Notes: generated from the sequence alone by a model not told the origin. Positions 12,190-24,500 are shown, counted from the stretch's first letter. The stretch: DNA of 64,000 bases from Solen grandis (GCA_021229015.1 CM037780.1:69447587-69511586); one strand, 5' to 3'. Translations and numbers: made by a program.

Positions 12190-12648
12190 GACATTAGTTT
12201 GGGGATCGACTCGCTTAAATTTTCGAATAAACTATACACTTACAAACGGAATCAATAAAATGTGCATTCATCTACCGAAATAAACAAAATATCTTGAAAC
12301 ATATCTCCATATATATGTTTATTCATTTAAAATATTGTCGAATCCTTTGGTCAGCGTTATTGCGATTATTTTATTTCTTGGCAATATACTTTTTCGCAAA
12401 ATCGCTGAGCATTACCGCAATGAAAAAATACGAACCATTCCAAAATGTACTTTCACTTCTTGTTTTGGGTGGATTCGTGAATATTTCAAATAAATAAACA
12501 GACATTGAGAGACATTTTTCTCTATTTTTTTTTTTTTTTTTTATATTTTGGTAGGGAAATTCATATTTTATCGATTCCGTCTGTATATTGTGAAGCTTTA
12601 TTCGAATGATCGTAAAAAAATGAGATGAAGCGAGTCAACCCTAAAAAT
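12190..12648. mobile_element. foldback (MITE-like) element
   Basis: Left sequence at about 12208-12280 (GACTCGCTT, TTCGAATAAA, ACGGAATC.ATAAAAT in order) recurs inverted at about 12560-12642 with the same three blocks in the same order. A second inner inverted pair (CAGCG..ATTGCGAT against AATCGCTGAGC) lies near 12352-12420. The whole is nearly palindromic and non-coding. The ends are approximate. Confidence 0.5.
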
Positions 12649-14529
12649 GATGTCCACCGGTGTTGATATTCCATACAGGAGCAAGTCCCTGTGACTAAAG
12701 TTAAATGAAATATTAAATATTTAAGTTAAATAAAATGGTATTGATCGGCTTTAACATGTTGCAAGTCAGTACATTCTAAACACTTCGGAGTTGAATTGGT
12801 CGAATCGACATCATGGTGGTATTAAAAAAGGATGGGAGAACACATTTGGTGCAATTTCGCCACGTAATCGACTGTTACCAATAAAAAAACATTTTATACT
12901 ATTGAAAACCAGGCAAATTTTTAAGCTTAAATTAAAATAAGCTTGACTAATCTTAATCAGTTAATAAGTTGAAAACTACATATGTCTAATCGTTGTTAAC
13001 GTTATGCTCATTTATAAACATTGCGTTACTGCAAAATAATAAAGCAGAAATAAATACAAGTTTTCATTAGAACCAAAGTCACTCATGCTGTATTTTCTGA
13101 TGCATGGGGTGTGACAGTCGGATATCGACCTCGCACATCGGCCTTTCTGTGTAGGAAACACCAGCCCGCGTTATGGTTAACTGAACGCAGCCCTGGGCAC
13201 GAGTTCACTGAAACGCCTAGAGCGCCAAACTCTGCGCACCCGTTACGTCACGCTACTCTACTTTAACCACTGCCACCACACATGTGATTATAGTTGAAAC
13301 CATGTGACCAACACTCATTATTTTATCAATTTATGTTATTTTAATTTAATTTTTTACTTTTCTCATAATCATGAAAGTTATTTTCGTGAAATATAACGAA
13401 ACTGGTATGATATATTCAAAATTAAAGTCAAAAGTTAGGAAAGTAAAATCGGCCTATATCAGCCGAATCTACTTCTGGTGGCAGTGATTATCGACAACTG
13501 TAAGGGGAGATAACTACTGCGGCGGAGCTTGCTCGAAGAACTAGTGTTGAACGTGCCACGTCGTACAGCAAGCAACCGTATTCTTTATTAAACCGAAATG
13601 GCGTTTAGGAAAATAGTGTTTTCCCGTGCAATGTGACTTAAACATGCCGAATTTATTCGTCAGGACTTCAACAACATTAACAAGGGAGAGAAGATAAAAA
13701 AAGTATTTCTACCAATCATCTGTGAACAAGCTGCTATAAGAGAATGGCATTTTTATTAACAATAGAAAAACTTTGGCTGGCCAAAATGTCTGCATTGGTT
13801 TCTTTCATTTCATAAGGTAAATGAATGTCCGTTTTAAGAATTCAGGAATGTGTGCATTTAAAATTGGCAGATGCAAATTACAAATAATAGTTAGAAAGTC
13901 TTGGGCAATACTGGAAACTACTGCCGATGTCCAGAAAACTGTAGAAAAACGATTATTTTGAATCCCTGTATTCTTGAAACTTTCTTGTTTCGAGTCAAAT
14001 TCTAATTCGTTGAATTTGATATCCCTTGTGAAATAAAGGTCAACTAGAAGTGGCTTCAGACGGATACAATACAATGAATGCTTCAATGAAATTTGGCAAG
14101 CCAACACCAAGATACGGCTCCTAATAGAGATAAGAAGAATGTTACACGTAAGTGAACTATTTCAATATATACATTACATATCTTTATATGAAAAAAATAT
14201 TTTAATGAAAAGAATGAGTTTCCCTCAAATGAAAGGAATTGCGCTAATCTGGCATAGTTATCCTTAAAAAGGACCTGAATTATAGGCCTTTGTCCTTTTC
14301 GATATGTTTCTTCCTTTGGTAAGGAACAATAAGGCTAAAACAGGGTAGAACTCTTTGTTTATGACATTATACCCAAAGAAGTTCTGTTGAAGCATAGTAT
14401 GTGGTTTAAAAATCAAAATTGCATTGTTTCTAATGATGTGCAATCTTCACTTTGCGTGTCTCACTAATAAAAATATATTTTATGAATAAATCGTCGCAAA
14501 TCTGATAAGCTTTTTTAATTTAAGGTATG
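12649..14529. other. intergenic sequence downstream of the methyltransferase gene
   Basis: A GC-richer island at about 13080-13300 and a slightly GC-rich block at 13500-13600 stand out, but neither shows a recognised gene. A 101-codon minus-strand frame at 13805-14110 resembles nothing I know and has no support as an exon. Confidence 0.4.
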
Positions 14530-14535
14530 TTTATT
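14530..14535 (-). promoter_or_regulatory. candidate polyadenylation signal AATAAA
   Basis: On the minus strand AATAAA lies about 150 bases past the stop codon at 14684, a reasonable place for the end of the methyltransferase transcript. AATAAA is common in AT-rich DNA, so this is only positional support. Confidence 0.4.
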
Positions 14536-14683
14536 TTCAATATGTTTTCTTTCTTAAACGATTCAGTCACGAACTGAGTGATATAGACCAGTCAGACACA
14601 CTAATAAATCTAAGTCAATGTTCATTAAAGAAACAAATAATGAGAGTACAGCTTACATAATATTACAGAGAAATCCAGTTCTA

Positions 14684-14904
14684 CTATGACGAATGCCCAT
14701 TCTCCCGGGGGAAAAAAGAGTCCTTCTTAAAGGCACAGAAGGCGGCCCGCCTGTCTTCACCCACCCAGTGTCTGTCTAGGACAAGGCGGGTCTTTCTAGC
14801 CATAGCTGAAATCTGGTCCAGGGTGTACTTGAAGCTGCCCCCGTCATTATCGAATAGGTTGATACCTTCCCCGGGCGCGAACGTCAGTGTGATGCCAAGA
14901 CCCG
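14684..14904 (-). CDS. EgtD-like gene, coding exon 7 and stop
   Basis: Acceptor ATACTAG; the phase 1 join makes PGLGITLTFAPGEGI. It contains SFKYTLDQI, the family's S.K[FY] motif, and RHWVGEDRRAAFCAFKKD, and ends in TAG at 14684. Bacterial EgtD has Glu282 two residues before the equivalent Ser; here that place is Gly. Confidence 0.88.
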
Positions 14905-17900
14905 CTAGTATATCATCATATTTCATTTGTTAAAGTAGGATTGGGTAGTTCTTTCCAACACATTACAATAATTCATGAACACTGAAGTATTGAGCGGGTG
15001 TTTGCTGATTCATGATAAAATCCTCTTTATTCTTAGAAAGGATCAGAATTACGAATTAATAATTCAAACTGAGAATTAAAATCAGGAGCGAACACTATGG
15101 GTAAAGATATATATTTCTATATCAGTTTGACCGAACCACGTGGTATATGACGTGCTTTTAAGCTATCACAAGCAGCGTAATTTGCCTCGATTCGAAAAGG
15201 AAAACTGCTGTAAGTATTTTATTACTTCACCAATTTTATGGGATATAGAGAAATGCGTAGCGAAAGATTGTGCACTACACAAGGGCCCTAATGATTCTTT
15301 TGTCATGTTATTTCCTAACATTCGGGAAAGCATTACATTAGCGATGTGCTTTACTTGTTAGCAAAAAAAATTCACGAACTCTGAAGGTTTTCCCGAATGT
15401 TTGGATAAATTATACATCTGACAAAAGAATCATTGGAACCTAGGTGTTAGACAATTTTCTGCTTCGCATGCGATATATACCATTAGAATTGAAAAAGAAA
15501 TAAAACGCAGCAGTGTTCTCCTTTTAATCGATGCAAACTACTGCTTTTCGCGACAGCTTAAAATGACGGCATATACCATGTGGTATGACCACGCTGTATA
15601 TTCATTTTGTAAATGGGTAAAGAACCCATTTTATGAAATTTATAAAATATGATTTTAAGTTGACAGACACCTGCGACATTCGGAAAATGGTATGTACGTG
15701 TGTGTAAAACCTTTAATTTTTTGTGAGGTGGCGGGGCCTGGTGTTTGATTGTTTTGTGTGTGTAAAATTCAATATTTTTCCTTGATGTCACTGTCACTTG
15801 CTTTTATAATGATTCCGCATTTAGAGCATCATTATGATGTCCTTTTATATCGCTCCTTCTATACATTGTTTGTGTATGCAAAACTGTTGATAACTACCTT
15901 TAACATTTGATATAATAATGACCGGAATACAGATGCGAACTCCCAATAACTGCTGGTTATCCATTAAAGATAACCGTTATTATGTATCTCCCCTGATGGG
16001 TAGTTAATGTATCTACGTGTAACTGAAAACAAGAACGTACGGATATAATATGACTGATGACACTTGGACACGGCTCGAACCATCATGCGGCTGGGCACAT
16101 CAGCACTAGTACTCCTGCTGAACTCCCCCTGCAGGTCAAACTTGCCCGTGTCGATAGAACAGCCGAAATCCCTGTTGAGACGCAGAATGCTGTTCCAGTA
16201 CAGATCATTGGTAATACCTGCCAACATAACATACTGTTAACATTGGTAATATCTGCCGGTTTACATTTGTAATACCAGCCAACATAACAGACTGTTTACA
16301 TTGGTAATATCTGCCAGTTTACATTTGTAATACCTGCCAACATAACAGACTGTTTACATTGGTAATACCTGCCAACATAACAGACTGTTTACATTGGTAA
16401 TATCTGCCAGTTTACATTGTTAATACCTGCCAACATAACAGACTGTTTACATTGCTGACATTTTTATGACATTTTTATGACGATTAATGCATATTGAAAA
16501 TAACTTAATGTCCCATCAAACAAAGACAGTGTTACAGAGTGACATTGGCCTATTAATGGCGGTGTCTATCGATTATGATGTACCTTCGTCATCTAAGTAG
16601 GCTGCTTCTATCATATTTTGGTCTTCCGTGATGTCCAGTGACAGAAGAAGCCGGTCGTTATCTGAAATAAATCAAGTTTGATATAAGTTGCTGTAATTCG
16701 ACCAGCAAGATACGACTACAATCAACACCGTGTTAGTGTCAGTGACACTGAGAAACCAAAGTGCAGTGTCCCAGTCCCAGATAAGACACGTGATTCACAG
16801 AATGAAGTCTGTGTCTATGCAATACACTTATACAATTCCGTATGAAGCATTTTCGAAGCTGTGCTTGAATGAGTCCGTTATGCCGAGGCAAAGTTAAATA
16901 TGCCTTAGATTGCAAAAACGAGAAGTATAACTTAGTACTTAGTAATTTACTATTAAACGTAGATCAAACATTTATTCATTAAAACCTTTTTTCTGCATAA
17001 ATCAGTAAATTGTAATTTTCGGTTGAAGAGACTACCAATATTTATGAAATATTAGGGCCGCTGGTTCAAATCCTGTAAAATGCTATTCATTTATTTATTT
17101 TTTTCCTTTTGTCACACTTCGCTACAGTTATTAATAAGTGAATAAATATAAAATGTTAAGAAAATACAAGTTACATGTACTGTTAAGCTTAATACACATT
17201 TTGAAATTTATTCCGCAATTTATGGTCATCATAAAATTACATACCAGTTTTCTCAAAAGATCACCTTGAAACAAATTTGAAATTACAAACATAATTTGTG
17301 TTTGCATATTTTTAATACCCCTTTATATTGACTGCGTTGTGTCTATGAAATTAATTGCTGTTCATTGCCTCTGTCATTATTTTTAGTCAAAAAATATTAT
17401 TCATTTCTGAAACTTTTAGTTTTCTTCCATTCTTTGTATTAAGATCTGAACGTCACCAATAGAAGAACACCTTCTCACTGATCCATAGCATAGCGAAGTG
17501 CCGTTAGGAGCTGATTTTAATCAGATTGCGCATATCCATACAACATTATTTGACGTCGTTTAATGCGCGGGAACTTTTAACGCTGTTTAAGTAACGTCAT
17601 TTTTGTTTAAATATCGCGACCGGCAGGATGTAGTTTTTCAAAAAAGAAGTGTTCGTCTTGATAAAGGCCAAAATATTGAAACAGAGAGTTATTTATAAGT
17701 ACTGTATTTTAAATCCCTTAGGAATATGTAGTGTTGTGTGATTATGTTTGGTTCTACCCACGGGAAATGATCACTTTACAAAACGAGTGAATCCATTATA
17801 TAGAATTGAAATTAAGCTCCCGACAAAATCAACTATGGGGGATAATTCAAGAATTAGATAATCTGGTGGAAGACTTCGTGTACACTTCATTTAAACACCT

Positions 17901-20900
17901 CACAAATTATCTATGTTCCAAGTTTGGAATGAATCCATGCAATAATGTTGAAGTTATGTTCTTTTCTATAATAAAAGTAAAGTAAGGGAAATAGTTTAAG
18001 ACTTTATGGCAAAAGTTACGGTTCTTGTGCATCATGTTCTAAGTTCCGGACAGGAAAGGGTGATTCCGACGCAGAAAACTTGATCTTCGTGTATTTGTCA
18101 TGCTACCCAAGCGACACATACATGCTAAAACATACCCAATTTAAGGTCAAACTCTATAATAACATGCCCACAAGTTGATGGTGTACCTCATTATAGCATA
18201 AATATAATTATTGTATTTAGAAGGGCCCACTACAGTTGGTAAGCAACATACATTGTTTCCAGTTCGTAGAAATTGTAAAAAAAGAAAAATGGTCGCCCTG
18301 AAACAAGCCATACCGGACATGATTGCCTCCATCTTCCGCAACAAACTGATCTGCTCTGTTATTGTCACGTTTATAAAGCTGCCCAGCCAAAGAATCAACT
18401 TATTTCCGCCAGTACAGTGTCTGAAAGATACAGGACAACGTTCACAAATTTGGACAAACATCTAGAACAAAAGTTACTTAAAACACTCGCGGGCGGGGCT
18501 CAGTCGATACTTTTGCTGTTGTTAACATATTACTTTTTTGTCGTTGCTTTTGATGTTATTTTAGAGTAGTATGAATTCTTTATAACTCTCGTTTATTTTA
18601 ATATCTGACGGACGAAAGTTTAAGATTCGTGTCTTACAGATATTATTTAAAGTATTTTGTTTTTATTTTCGTCTAAGGTCACAAAAGAAATATTTAAGCG
18701 TTCCATGCAGTTTGAGTTAAATATCAGAATCAAAACAGCTTTAGTTACAAATAATGCCCGGGTAGTCTTCAGTTTAGGGAAGTGTACAACATAGGGTAAT
18801 GTACAGTACATACACATGTATATGTATTTTCTGGACTTTCAGTACTGTTTATATATTACTGTTATAAAGTCATGAGTATATATTTATATGTCCAATTAAA
18901 ATGGGTTTTAACTTCCGTTGGTGCATGTACTTACTTACTTACTTACTAACTTACTTACTTACTTACTTCATGATATGTGGGATAAGTAATGCATAATGTG
19001 TATCTTATTAATATGAAACCGTAAAATGATCATTTGGTGTAGGTAAGGTAAATTAGTGAAATATGATCTTTTGATCTTTTCTTAATACATGAAATTATAG
19101 TCTAACTCTTGTTTCAATATTTCAGACTGAAATGTCGTAAACGAAGGCCTCGGATGAAAAGAGCTCATTCATTGAGGTGCTTTACCTTTCCAGTATGGTA
19201 ATGTGTATTCTGTGGTATTAATCTTATTCAATCCAGTGCCCCAGTTTTTGATATTTCTAGGCTTGTGTAAAAGTGCGTAATAAAAAACTGACTGATTTAA
19301 TTCGAAGTGGACATTAACCCCCGTGACGTCCCAAATGGGACTTCCTCCGATTTCTATCGACTACGTCATCCCGACATATATAGTAACCTCGTATCAGGCC
19401 ACACCACGGAGATGGAACCAATGTTGACCTGTCTGTAGACACACCCACTTCTTAAATTACCGTACTGACGTTGACCTTTAGTAACATAGAAATTCTATAT
19501 AACTTCAAGATAAGGGGCGCCCCGATTTAAAAACAAAGACAACACTAGGGATCAAATAAGTCATGTTTGGATTTTTAATTTTCAATATTGAAGAAAAGAA
19601 CCTCAGGACGGAGAGGTGGAACGTGTGTTTATTTTATATATATCATCACTAGGAAAATAAAAGCAAAAGCCGTTACCAAGGTAACTCTGATACTAAATAG
19701 GCAACAACGAATGTGCCTTCTTATGACAATGCTGAACATTCAAAATAAGATAGACAAATCCGACAGATAGGGATACATGTGTCGAACCTTTATGAAGCAA
19801 TCTTATGTTCTTCACATACTTTAATGGTCAATCAATGTCCATAAACTTACAAATCAATAGTTTTGTTTTGTACCGGCATTTTAACATTCAATGATCGATG
19901 AATCAGATATTGCGAATCAGTTTACTTTTTTTAAGTTTTAAAGATGGATATATTTCGTTTTCTTTAATTATGCTTCAGAAAATATAGACATTGAGATTTA
20001 AAGAAGTAAAACTTTACATTACCAAACATGATGGCATATGTATTGTGTAGTTTAGATTTTTGTTCAAACTGGTTATTATTGTTCAATTGTGTTATCTTTT
20101 TCCGAGTGTTCGGGTCCCGGTCTAGTCACTGTGTTTTTATGAAGGGAAGTCTAGTTGGCTGGCACCAAGTCAATGGTTCAACCAGCAGTAATCAGCTTGG
20201 TGTCTCTATATTACTTAAATACCGTCACAAAAACATAAACAAATACGATACGATGAAGGCCAATACTCAAATAGATGTACCTAAGTTTCTCAATAGCGGT
20301 GTTATATTCCCCAGGTACTGGCTGAACCTCCAGGCAGCTCCCGTACATCTCCGAGATCAACTTGCTTATCTCCTTCAAGAAATCTGACATTGCAAACCAT
20401 CAACCTTAATACAAATGTGCATAAATCCAAAATTAAGAGTCAGAAAAAAATGAGATGGGTATATTTGCATTAGGGTTTGGTGCCCACGCAAAATTATCAT
20501 CAACAAAGCGATGTTCGAGTCTCTTCGGATAAAAAAATAACCTTTAATAAAATATAATCACATTTCCTTTATCAAAATAAACATCCACAGCGGGATAAAA
20601 TTGTAACATGTAATGATTTATTGTCCGTTGTGTAGATCATCGATTCGCTTTGTGTTCTTGCTAGCTTTGGTTTGTCGTCCCGCGTACTTCAGTCATTTAG
20701 GGAGTCAGTCAGTCAGTCTTGAAATTCCTCTCATTTTGGGCGCCAAAAAATATGGAGTCCAGCCATTACCATATGTCGCTGTCGGAAAGTGAAATTACGA
20801 CTTACGGGGCAGACACGCTGACCACTTAAGTTACCAAGGCCGATACCGGTATTTGATTGGTATCTTTCATGCCATTTATGATCCAAACACAACTTGCTCA

Positions 20901-21531
20901 GGGTAAAAGCAACATTAACATTATCCTAATACCTTCATTTTCATTCAATAACACATGTATTACTCAGATTATGTTGTAACCTACCTTCAGATATGTCAAC
21001 AGGTATGTATTTCATTGTTTCTTGTTTATCTAAAATGGCGTCTATGAACATCCGGGTCTTTGCAGAGTTCCCGCTGCCCATGTCGATCAGCTCGCACGGC
21101 GGTTGGACCACATCAACAATGTCCTGCGATACACAGTAGTGATCCTTATTATTCGATGAGAAGTAAGAATTCAAAAAAGAATTTGAAAAAAAAAAACACC
21201 ACCTCAGTGTCGCAGGTTTAAAAATAAATTCGAGATTTCTGAACAGTTAAGTATGTAGAAGATACGTATCGAAAGTTTTCTTAAATCGGATTATTCAGGA
21301 TATACATGTATTAGTAAACGTGTCCGACAATTTAAATTTACGTTCAATTCTTACATGGAGAGAGGTTTTAAGTATCTCTATCTCAGACTTGGTGAGGTAG
21401 TACGTCTTGCTGTCCCGCACCATCTGGTCATAGTAAATTGATCCCTGCTTGTCGTACCGGAACCATGTTGGAATATACTTGGGCTCCGACTGGAGACACC
21501 GTATCAGCGACTCTTTCGATGTGATGTCCAT
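14684..21531 (-). CDS. EgtD-like histidine N-alpha-methyltransferase, seven coding exons
   Basis: Joining 21531-21355, 21123-20985, 20383-20281, 18420-18314, 16661-16584, 16217-16041 and 14904-14684 gives 333 codons with no internal stop. All introns are GT-AG and every phase matches. The product has the layout of the EgtD methyltransferase family (Methyltransf_33; bacterial EgtD has about 320 residues): PKYIPTWFRYD..GS and YYLT.SE early; SAM-site motif ELIDMGSGNSAKTR near residue 70; YIPVDISEDFL near 100; LILWLGS near 145; LLLSLDI and AAYLDDEGIT near 180-200; LRLNRDFG; IPGLGITLTFAPGE; SFKYTLDQI near the C-terminus. EgtD trimethylates histidine to hercynine, the first step to ergothioneine. 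The domain stands alone, without the EgtB sulfoxide synthase of fungal Egt1. The start ATG has a good context (AAAAATGG); a TTTCTAG acceptor 33 bases upstream suggests a 5'-UTR exon further up. Substrate is unproven. Confidence 0.88.
15136..15583. mobile_element. near-palindromic foldback MITE in the last intron
   Basis: Almost the whole left half recurs inverted in the right half. CCACGTGGTATATGACG and TTTTAAGCT at the left end match CCACATGGTATATGCCG and TTTTAAGCT read inward from 15583. Further paired blocks are TGATTCTTTTGTCA and AACATTCGGGAAA, and the turn lies near 15360. It is non-coding, and the target duplication is not clear. Confidence 0.65.
16041..16217 (-). CDS. EgtD-like gene, coding exon 6
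   Basis: Acceptor TTGGCAG, donor GTACGT, phase 1 at both sides. It encodes ITNDLYWNSILRLNRDFG and RMMVRAVSKCHQSYYI. Its acceptor and first bases are the founding copy of the adjacent minisatellite at 16211-16454. Confidence 0.85.
16211..16454. repeat. 58-bp minisatellite containing a splice acceptor
   Basis: Copies start at 16211, 16269, 16327, 16362 and 16420 (spacings 58, 58, 35, 58). Each holds a 35-bp part (GTAATACCTGCCAACATAAC at its start) and usually a 23-bp part (GTAATATCTGCC at its start). Read on the minus strand, each 35-bp part carries the GGCAG|GTATTAC acceptor of exon 6, altered in the second copy. Confidence 0.85.
16584..16661 (-). CDS. EgtD-like gene, coding exon 5
   Basis: A 78-base exon encoding DNDRLLLSLDITEDQNM and AAYLDDEG, matching the LL.G.D and AYND..G region of EgtD. 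Acceptor ATTTCAG, donor GTACAT, phase 1 at both sides. Confidence 0.85.
17018..17078 (+). repeat. tRNA-derived SINE-like remnant
   Basis: GGTTCAAATCC at about 17063 is a perfect pol III B box. The preceding bases (CGGTTGAAGAG) look like a worn A box or D arm. No intact cloverleaf is formed, so it is not a working tRNA. It lies in the intron between exons 4 and 5. Confidence 0.4.
18314..18420 (-). CDS. EgtD-like gene, coding exon 4
   Basis: Acceptor ATCTTTCAG; the phase 2 junction makes an Arg codon. It encodes KLILWLGSFINVTITEQ and LLRKMEAIMS, the LGS..N segment that precedes the fourth strand in this family. Donor GTATGG, phase 1. Confidence 0.85.
18929..18968. repeat. (ACTT)n microsatellite
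   Basis: About ten tetranucleotide units with one variant (CTAACTT), in the intron between exons 3 and 4. Confidence 0.95.
20281..20383 (-). CDS. EgtD-like gene, coding exon 3
   Basis: Acceptor AATGTCAG. Phase 1 completes a GAT codon, giving ISEDFLKEISKLISEMYG across the junction. Donor GTACAT, phase 2. It ends in the GEYNTAIEKL segment. Confidence 0.85.
20985..21123 (-). CDS. EgtD-like gene, coding exon 2 (SAM-binding)
   Basis: Acceptor TATCGCAG, start DIVDVVQPPCELIDMG, end PVDISE plus one base, donor GTAGGT. It carries the glycine-rich SAM motif DMGSGNSAKTR and the PVDIS strand. A second possible acceptor (AATAAG) lies 19 bases upstream, but it gives a worse join. Confidence 0.85.
21355..21531 (-). 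CDS. EgtD-like gene, coding exon 1
   Basis: Codons 1-59, from MDITSKESLI to EILKTSLH, followed by donor GTAAGA in phase 0. It holds the PKYIPTWFRYD and YYLTKSEIEIL segments of the family N-terminus. An acceptor-like TTTCTAG at 21562 upstream keeps the frame open, so a further exon is possible. Confidence 0.8.
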
Positions 21532-24500
21532 TTTTCGGCCACACGTTGTGTGATCAGTTCCTAGAAAGTGTGTGATTCTGTCAATGTAATGGTACACACT
21601 TAACCGTATGGATGAATGGCCTACCCGACCAACTTAATGCCAATCTAATTTGCGAGTAACCTTTGCTGTTTACATGCGATCGAGTCGAAGGTCATTAGCT
21701 CTATGGTTCTAGATGGCCTTCTACTCATACCTAGCATGTAAACATTTTATTCATTATCTTGATTCTTTAACCTCAAATTTCTTTTCCTCATTTGCCTGAT
21801 TTATCGATACCTAGCATGTAAACATTTTATACCACGTGTCGTTCAAGCCTTTCATTAAAATGCTGCAATTCTTCTTGTTTATACATACATGTATTCTGTT
21901 AATAGTTTAGGGCTTTCGTAATAATGTTTAAGTTAAACTATGGTAGATACCAGTTGAAGTCAGGAATTCACATGGACAAAGTATGCACTAAGAAGCGTGA
22001 CATTACCCCGACGACGGTAGGTCATATGATTACCAGATTATTTTTTCTTACGAATGCGCGCATTTCAAATCGACTCAACGGACTTCAAACCGGAATCTAA
22101 AAGACGGTCTTCAAATTAAGGAAACTGGCACAGAACGTAGACAAGGCTATGCAATGTCATAATAGCTTGGTTACACATCCCGGTCGAAAGTATATATATA
22201 ACATAGAAATTATATACATATATATATATATACTAGTATTAGAACATATTATCACAATAAAATAATTATTAACAGGACACCGTCGGATATGGGTGATGCT
22301 CCCCGAAAGCTTGTTTGTCACAAGAAAAAAAAGCTTTCAGTGTATATGATGGTTTGGGGGAATGGAACATTCCTGGATAAAGATAACAAAGGGCAATAAC
22401 TTAAAATATAAGCCTAGGAGTAATTCTAGCCATTACGCTTCCTCTCACTGAAGTGTGTCAACCAATGAACTTTGATATTGATATTTTACTATCTATTGAG
22501 TTATGCTCTGAACAAAAAAATAGGTATGAAATGAGAAACATCTTCGCAGGATGATTATTTAAGATACCTTCTAAACTTTCGGAATCACATGATAAAGCTT
22601 ACAGCGGAACACAAAAAGACTTTCGGGGTCTCCGTTGCCGAGAGGGTAAAGTTGCTGACTTTATGCTTATTGTTGGCAATCCATTGAGACAAACGATGTG
22701 TTAATCTTTTTTTTTTTAACAATCTTGTTCAAGCAAGGTTATGGCCGGTTTATAACATTGGTTTTATTGGCATCGTTTGAAAATTTGATCCTCGTTTATC
22801 AAATTTACGTTGATAAACAAAAGAAATGCGACATCATCACAAAAACCCTGTTCTCTCAGCGCTGTCAGCGCTTTGATTACTGTTGCCATTGTACGCGATA
22901 CGATTCCACCCATTCAGTTTCGAGCCCCTGTGGCAAGCATTTGGTTGAACGACGCATAACGGAGGAATCAGAAATATATGGACATCCTAGACAAACAGTA
23001 CAATCGACATAGACTCGTATAATTGACACATGAGGTGTCACATGCACATTTAAGATGTAAAAAAGAAGATACATGGGCAGGAAATGTTCACAAATAAGAA
23101 TATAATTTAGATTCATGAGTTTTGGCCAACATTCCCCTCCATATTTTAAGCTGTGCAATACACCGTGTTAAACAAATCAATAACACACAACATATTTATA
23201 AATCGTAAGCATTTGATAGGTTGCAGATAAAGATATGAAATGGTTTACATTTTGCTGCAGGGTTAATAAATGCAATTTCACAAGAACTCGACCCCGTTAC
23301 CTATCGCTTACATGCTACATGTCCGCAAATACATCGTCATCGCCATTACCATCATTATTACCAAAGTGTTGATGCTTATCATTCCAAACCACATTTCATT
23401 TAGTACCTAAAATTATTTATTATATAATTTCACAATAACTTTCATTATATATCATTTACTAGTTAAATCACAAAAATTTGATAGTCTATCATTAGCACCA
23501 TTCGTCCAGGAAAACAAAACATAAAATAAGCTCGTCAACTACAATGTTGTGCTAGTGACAGAAAATAGCCAAAAGGATCCTTCAATCATCCTAGAGGTTG
23601 GAGTCATAGTGCGACATATTGGTAAGTGTACTTTTAATATTATGAATATGTTATCGTTTATGTAAATAGTTCAACACATTTTTCCGTTGATTATTTCCTG
23701 GAAATTAACAAGAAGTTGTCAGAAGACAGCATTTCACTTGACTTGTAATTGTTCTAATTCCTGTTTCATGGAAACTACAGAGCGGAATCATTTAGAATGA
23801 GGCAAACATCTCAAACAGATAGTTTTATATGTATCATGAGAAAACAGGAATTGATATATTGAAACAATTTCTGTCTTTTTTAACGAATTATGTACATCTT
23901 TTAATTATTTTTTATCCATGAATTTAGATGAACTGACTGAATGCAATGTAACGAGTCGAGCGTGGTTTCTACTAAACAATATATATGTACAAGACCCAGA
24001 CTGTGTATGGGTCAGTCTACGTGTATAATAGAATTTTCCTCAAGCTCCCTGCTTATATGATTAGAAACTAAATATATGAACAAGTCGGGAAATAATTGGA
24101 ACAATAATTGAAACAATGATTGATCTGGGTTGAATCTGGGTTATAATGACCTATATATAAAAGTGAACAAATTCCGTCACAATCATGAATTAAACCTAAA
24201 AAATAATTATCCCTGAGATTCTGTCTAAACTAAAACTATGATTCCAAGCGGAACCGATCCGCTCCTGCTACCCGTTCACTTCTCTATTTTATACATAAAT
24301 CCCTTCAATTTACATTACTGCGACCCGGTATACAGCTATATGGGTAAAAGAAAGACTATGCACGTCTGAACAAGGGTTGCACTTATATCTGAACCCAAGT
24401 TGCAAGTCTGAGTGTCCTATATAACCCTTCGCTCCCAAAGTCCCAGCAATTAAAAAGTATTTTTATATTCCTTAATGCTAAAACCTCCAGCGCCTATCTA

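Noticed and set aside
13805..14110. 101-codon minus-strand frame downstream of the methyltransferase gene
   Set aside because: No family resemblance, no clear splice sites in phase and ordinary AT-rich composition.
18211..18465. 84-codon plus-strand frame
   Set aside because: It is the antisense shadow of exon 4 of the EgtD-like gene.
20028..20387. 119-codon plus-strand frame
   Set aside because: It overlaps exon 3 of the EgtD-like gene on the opposite strand, whose splice sites and motifs are much better supported.
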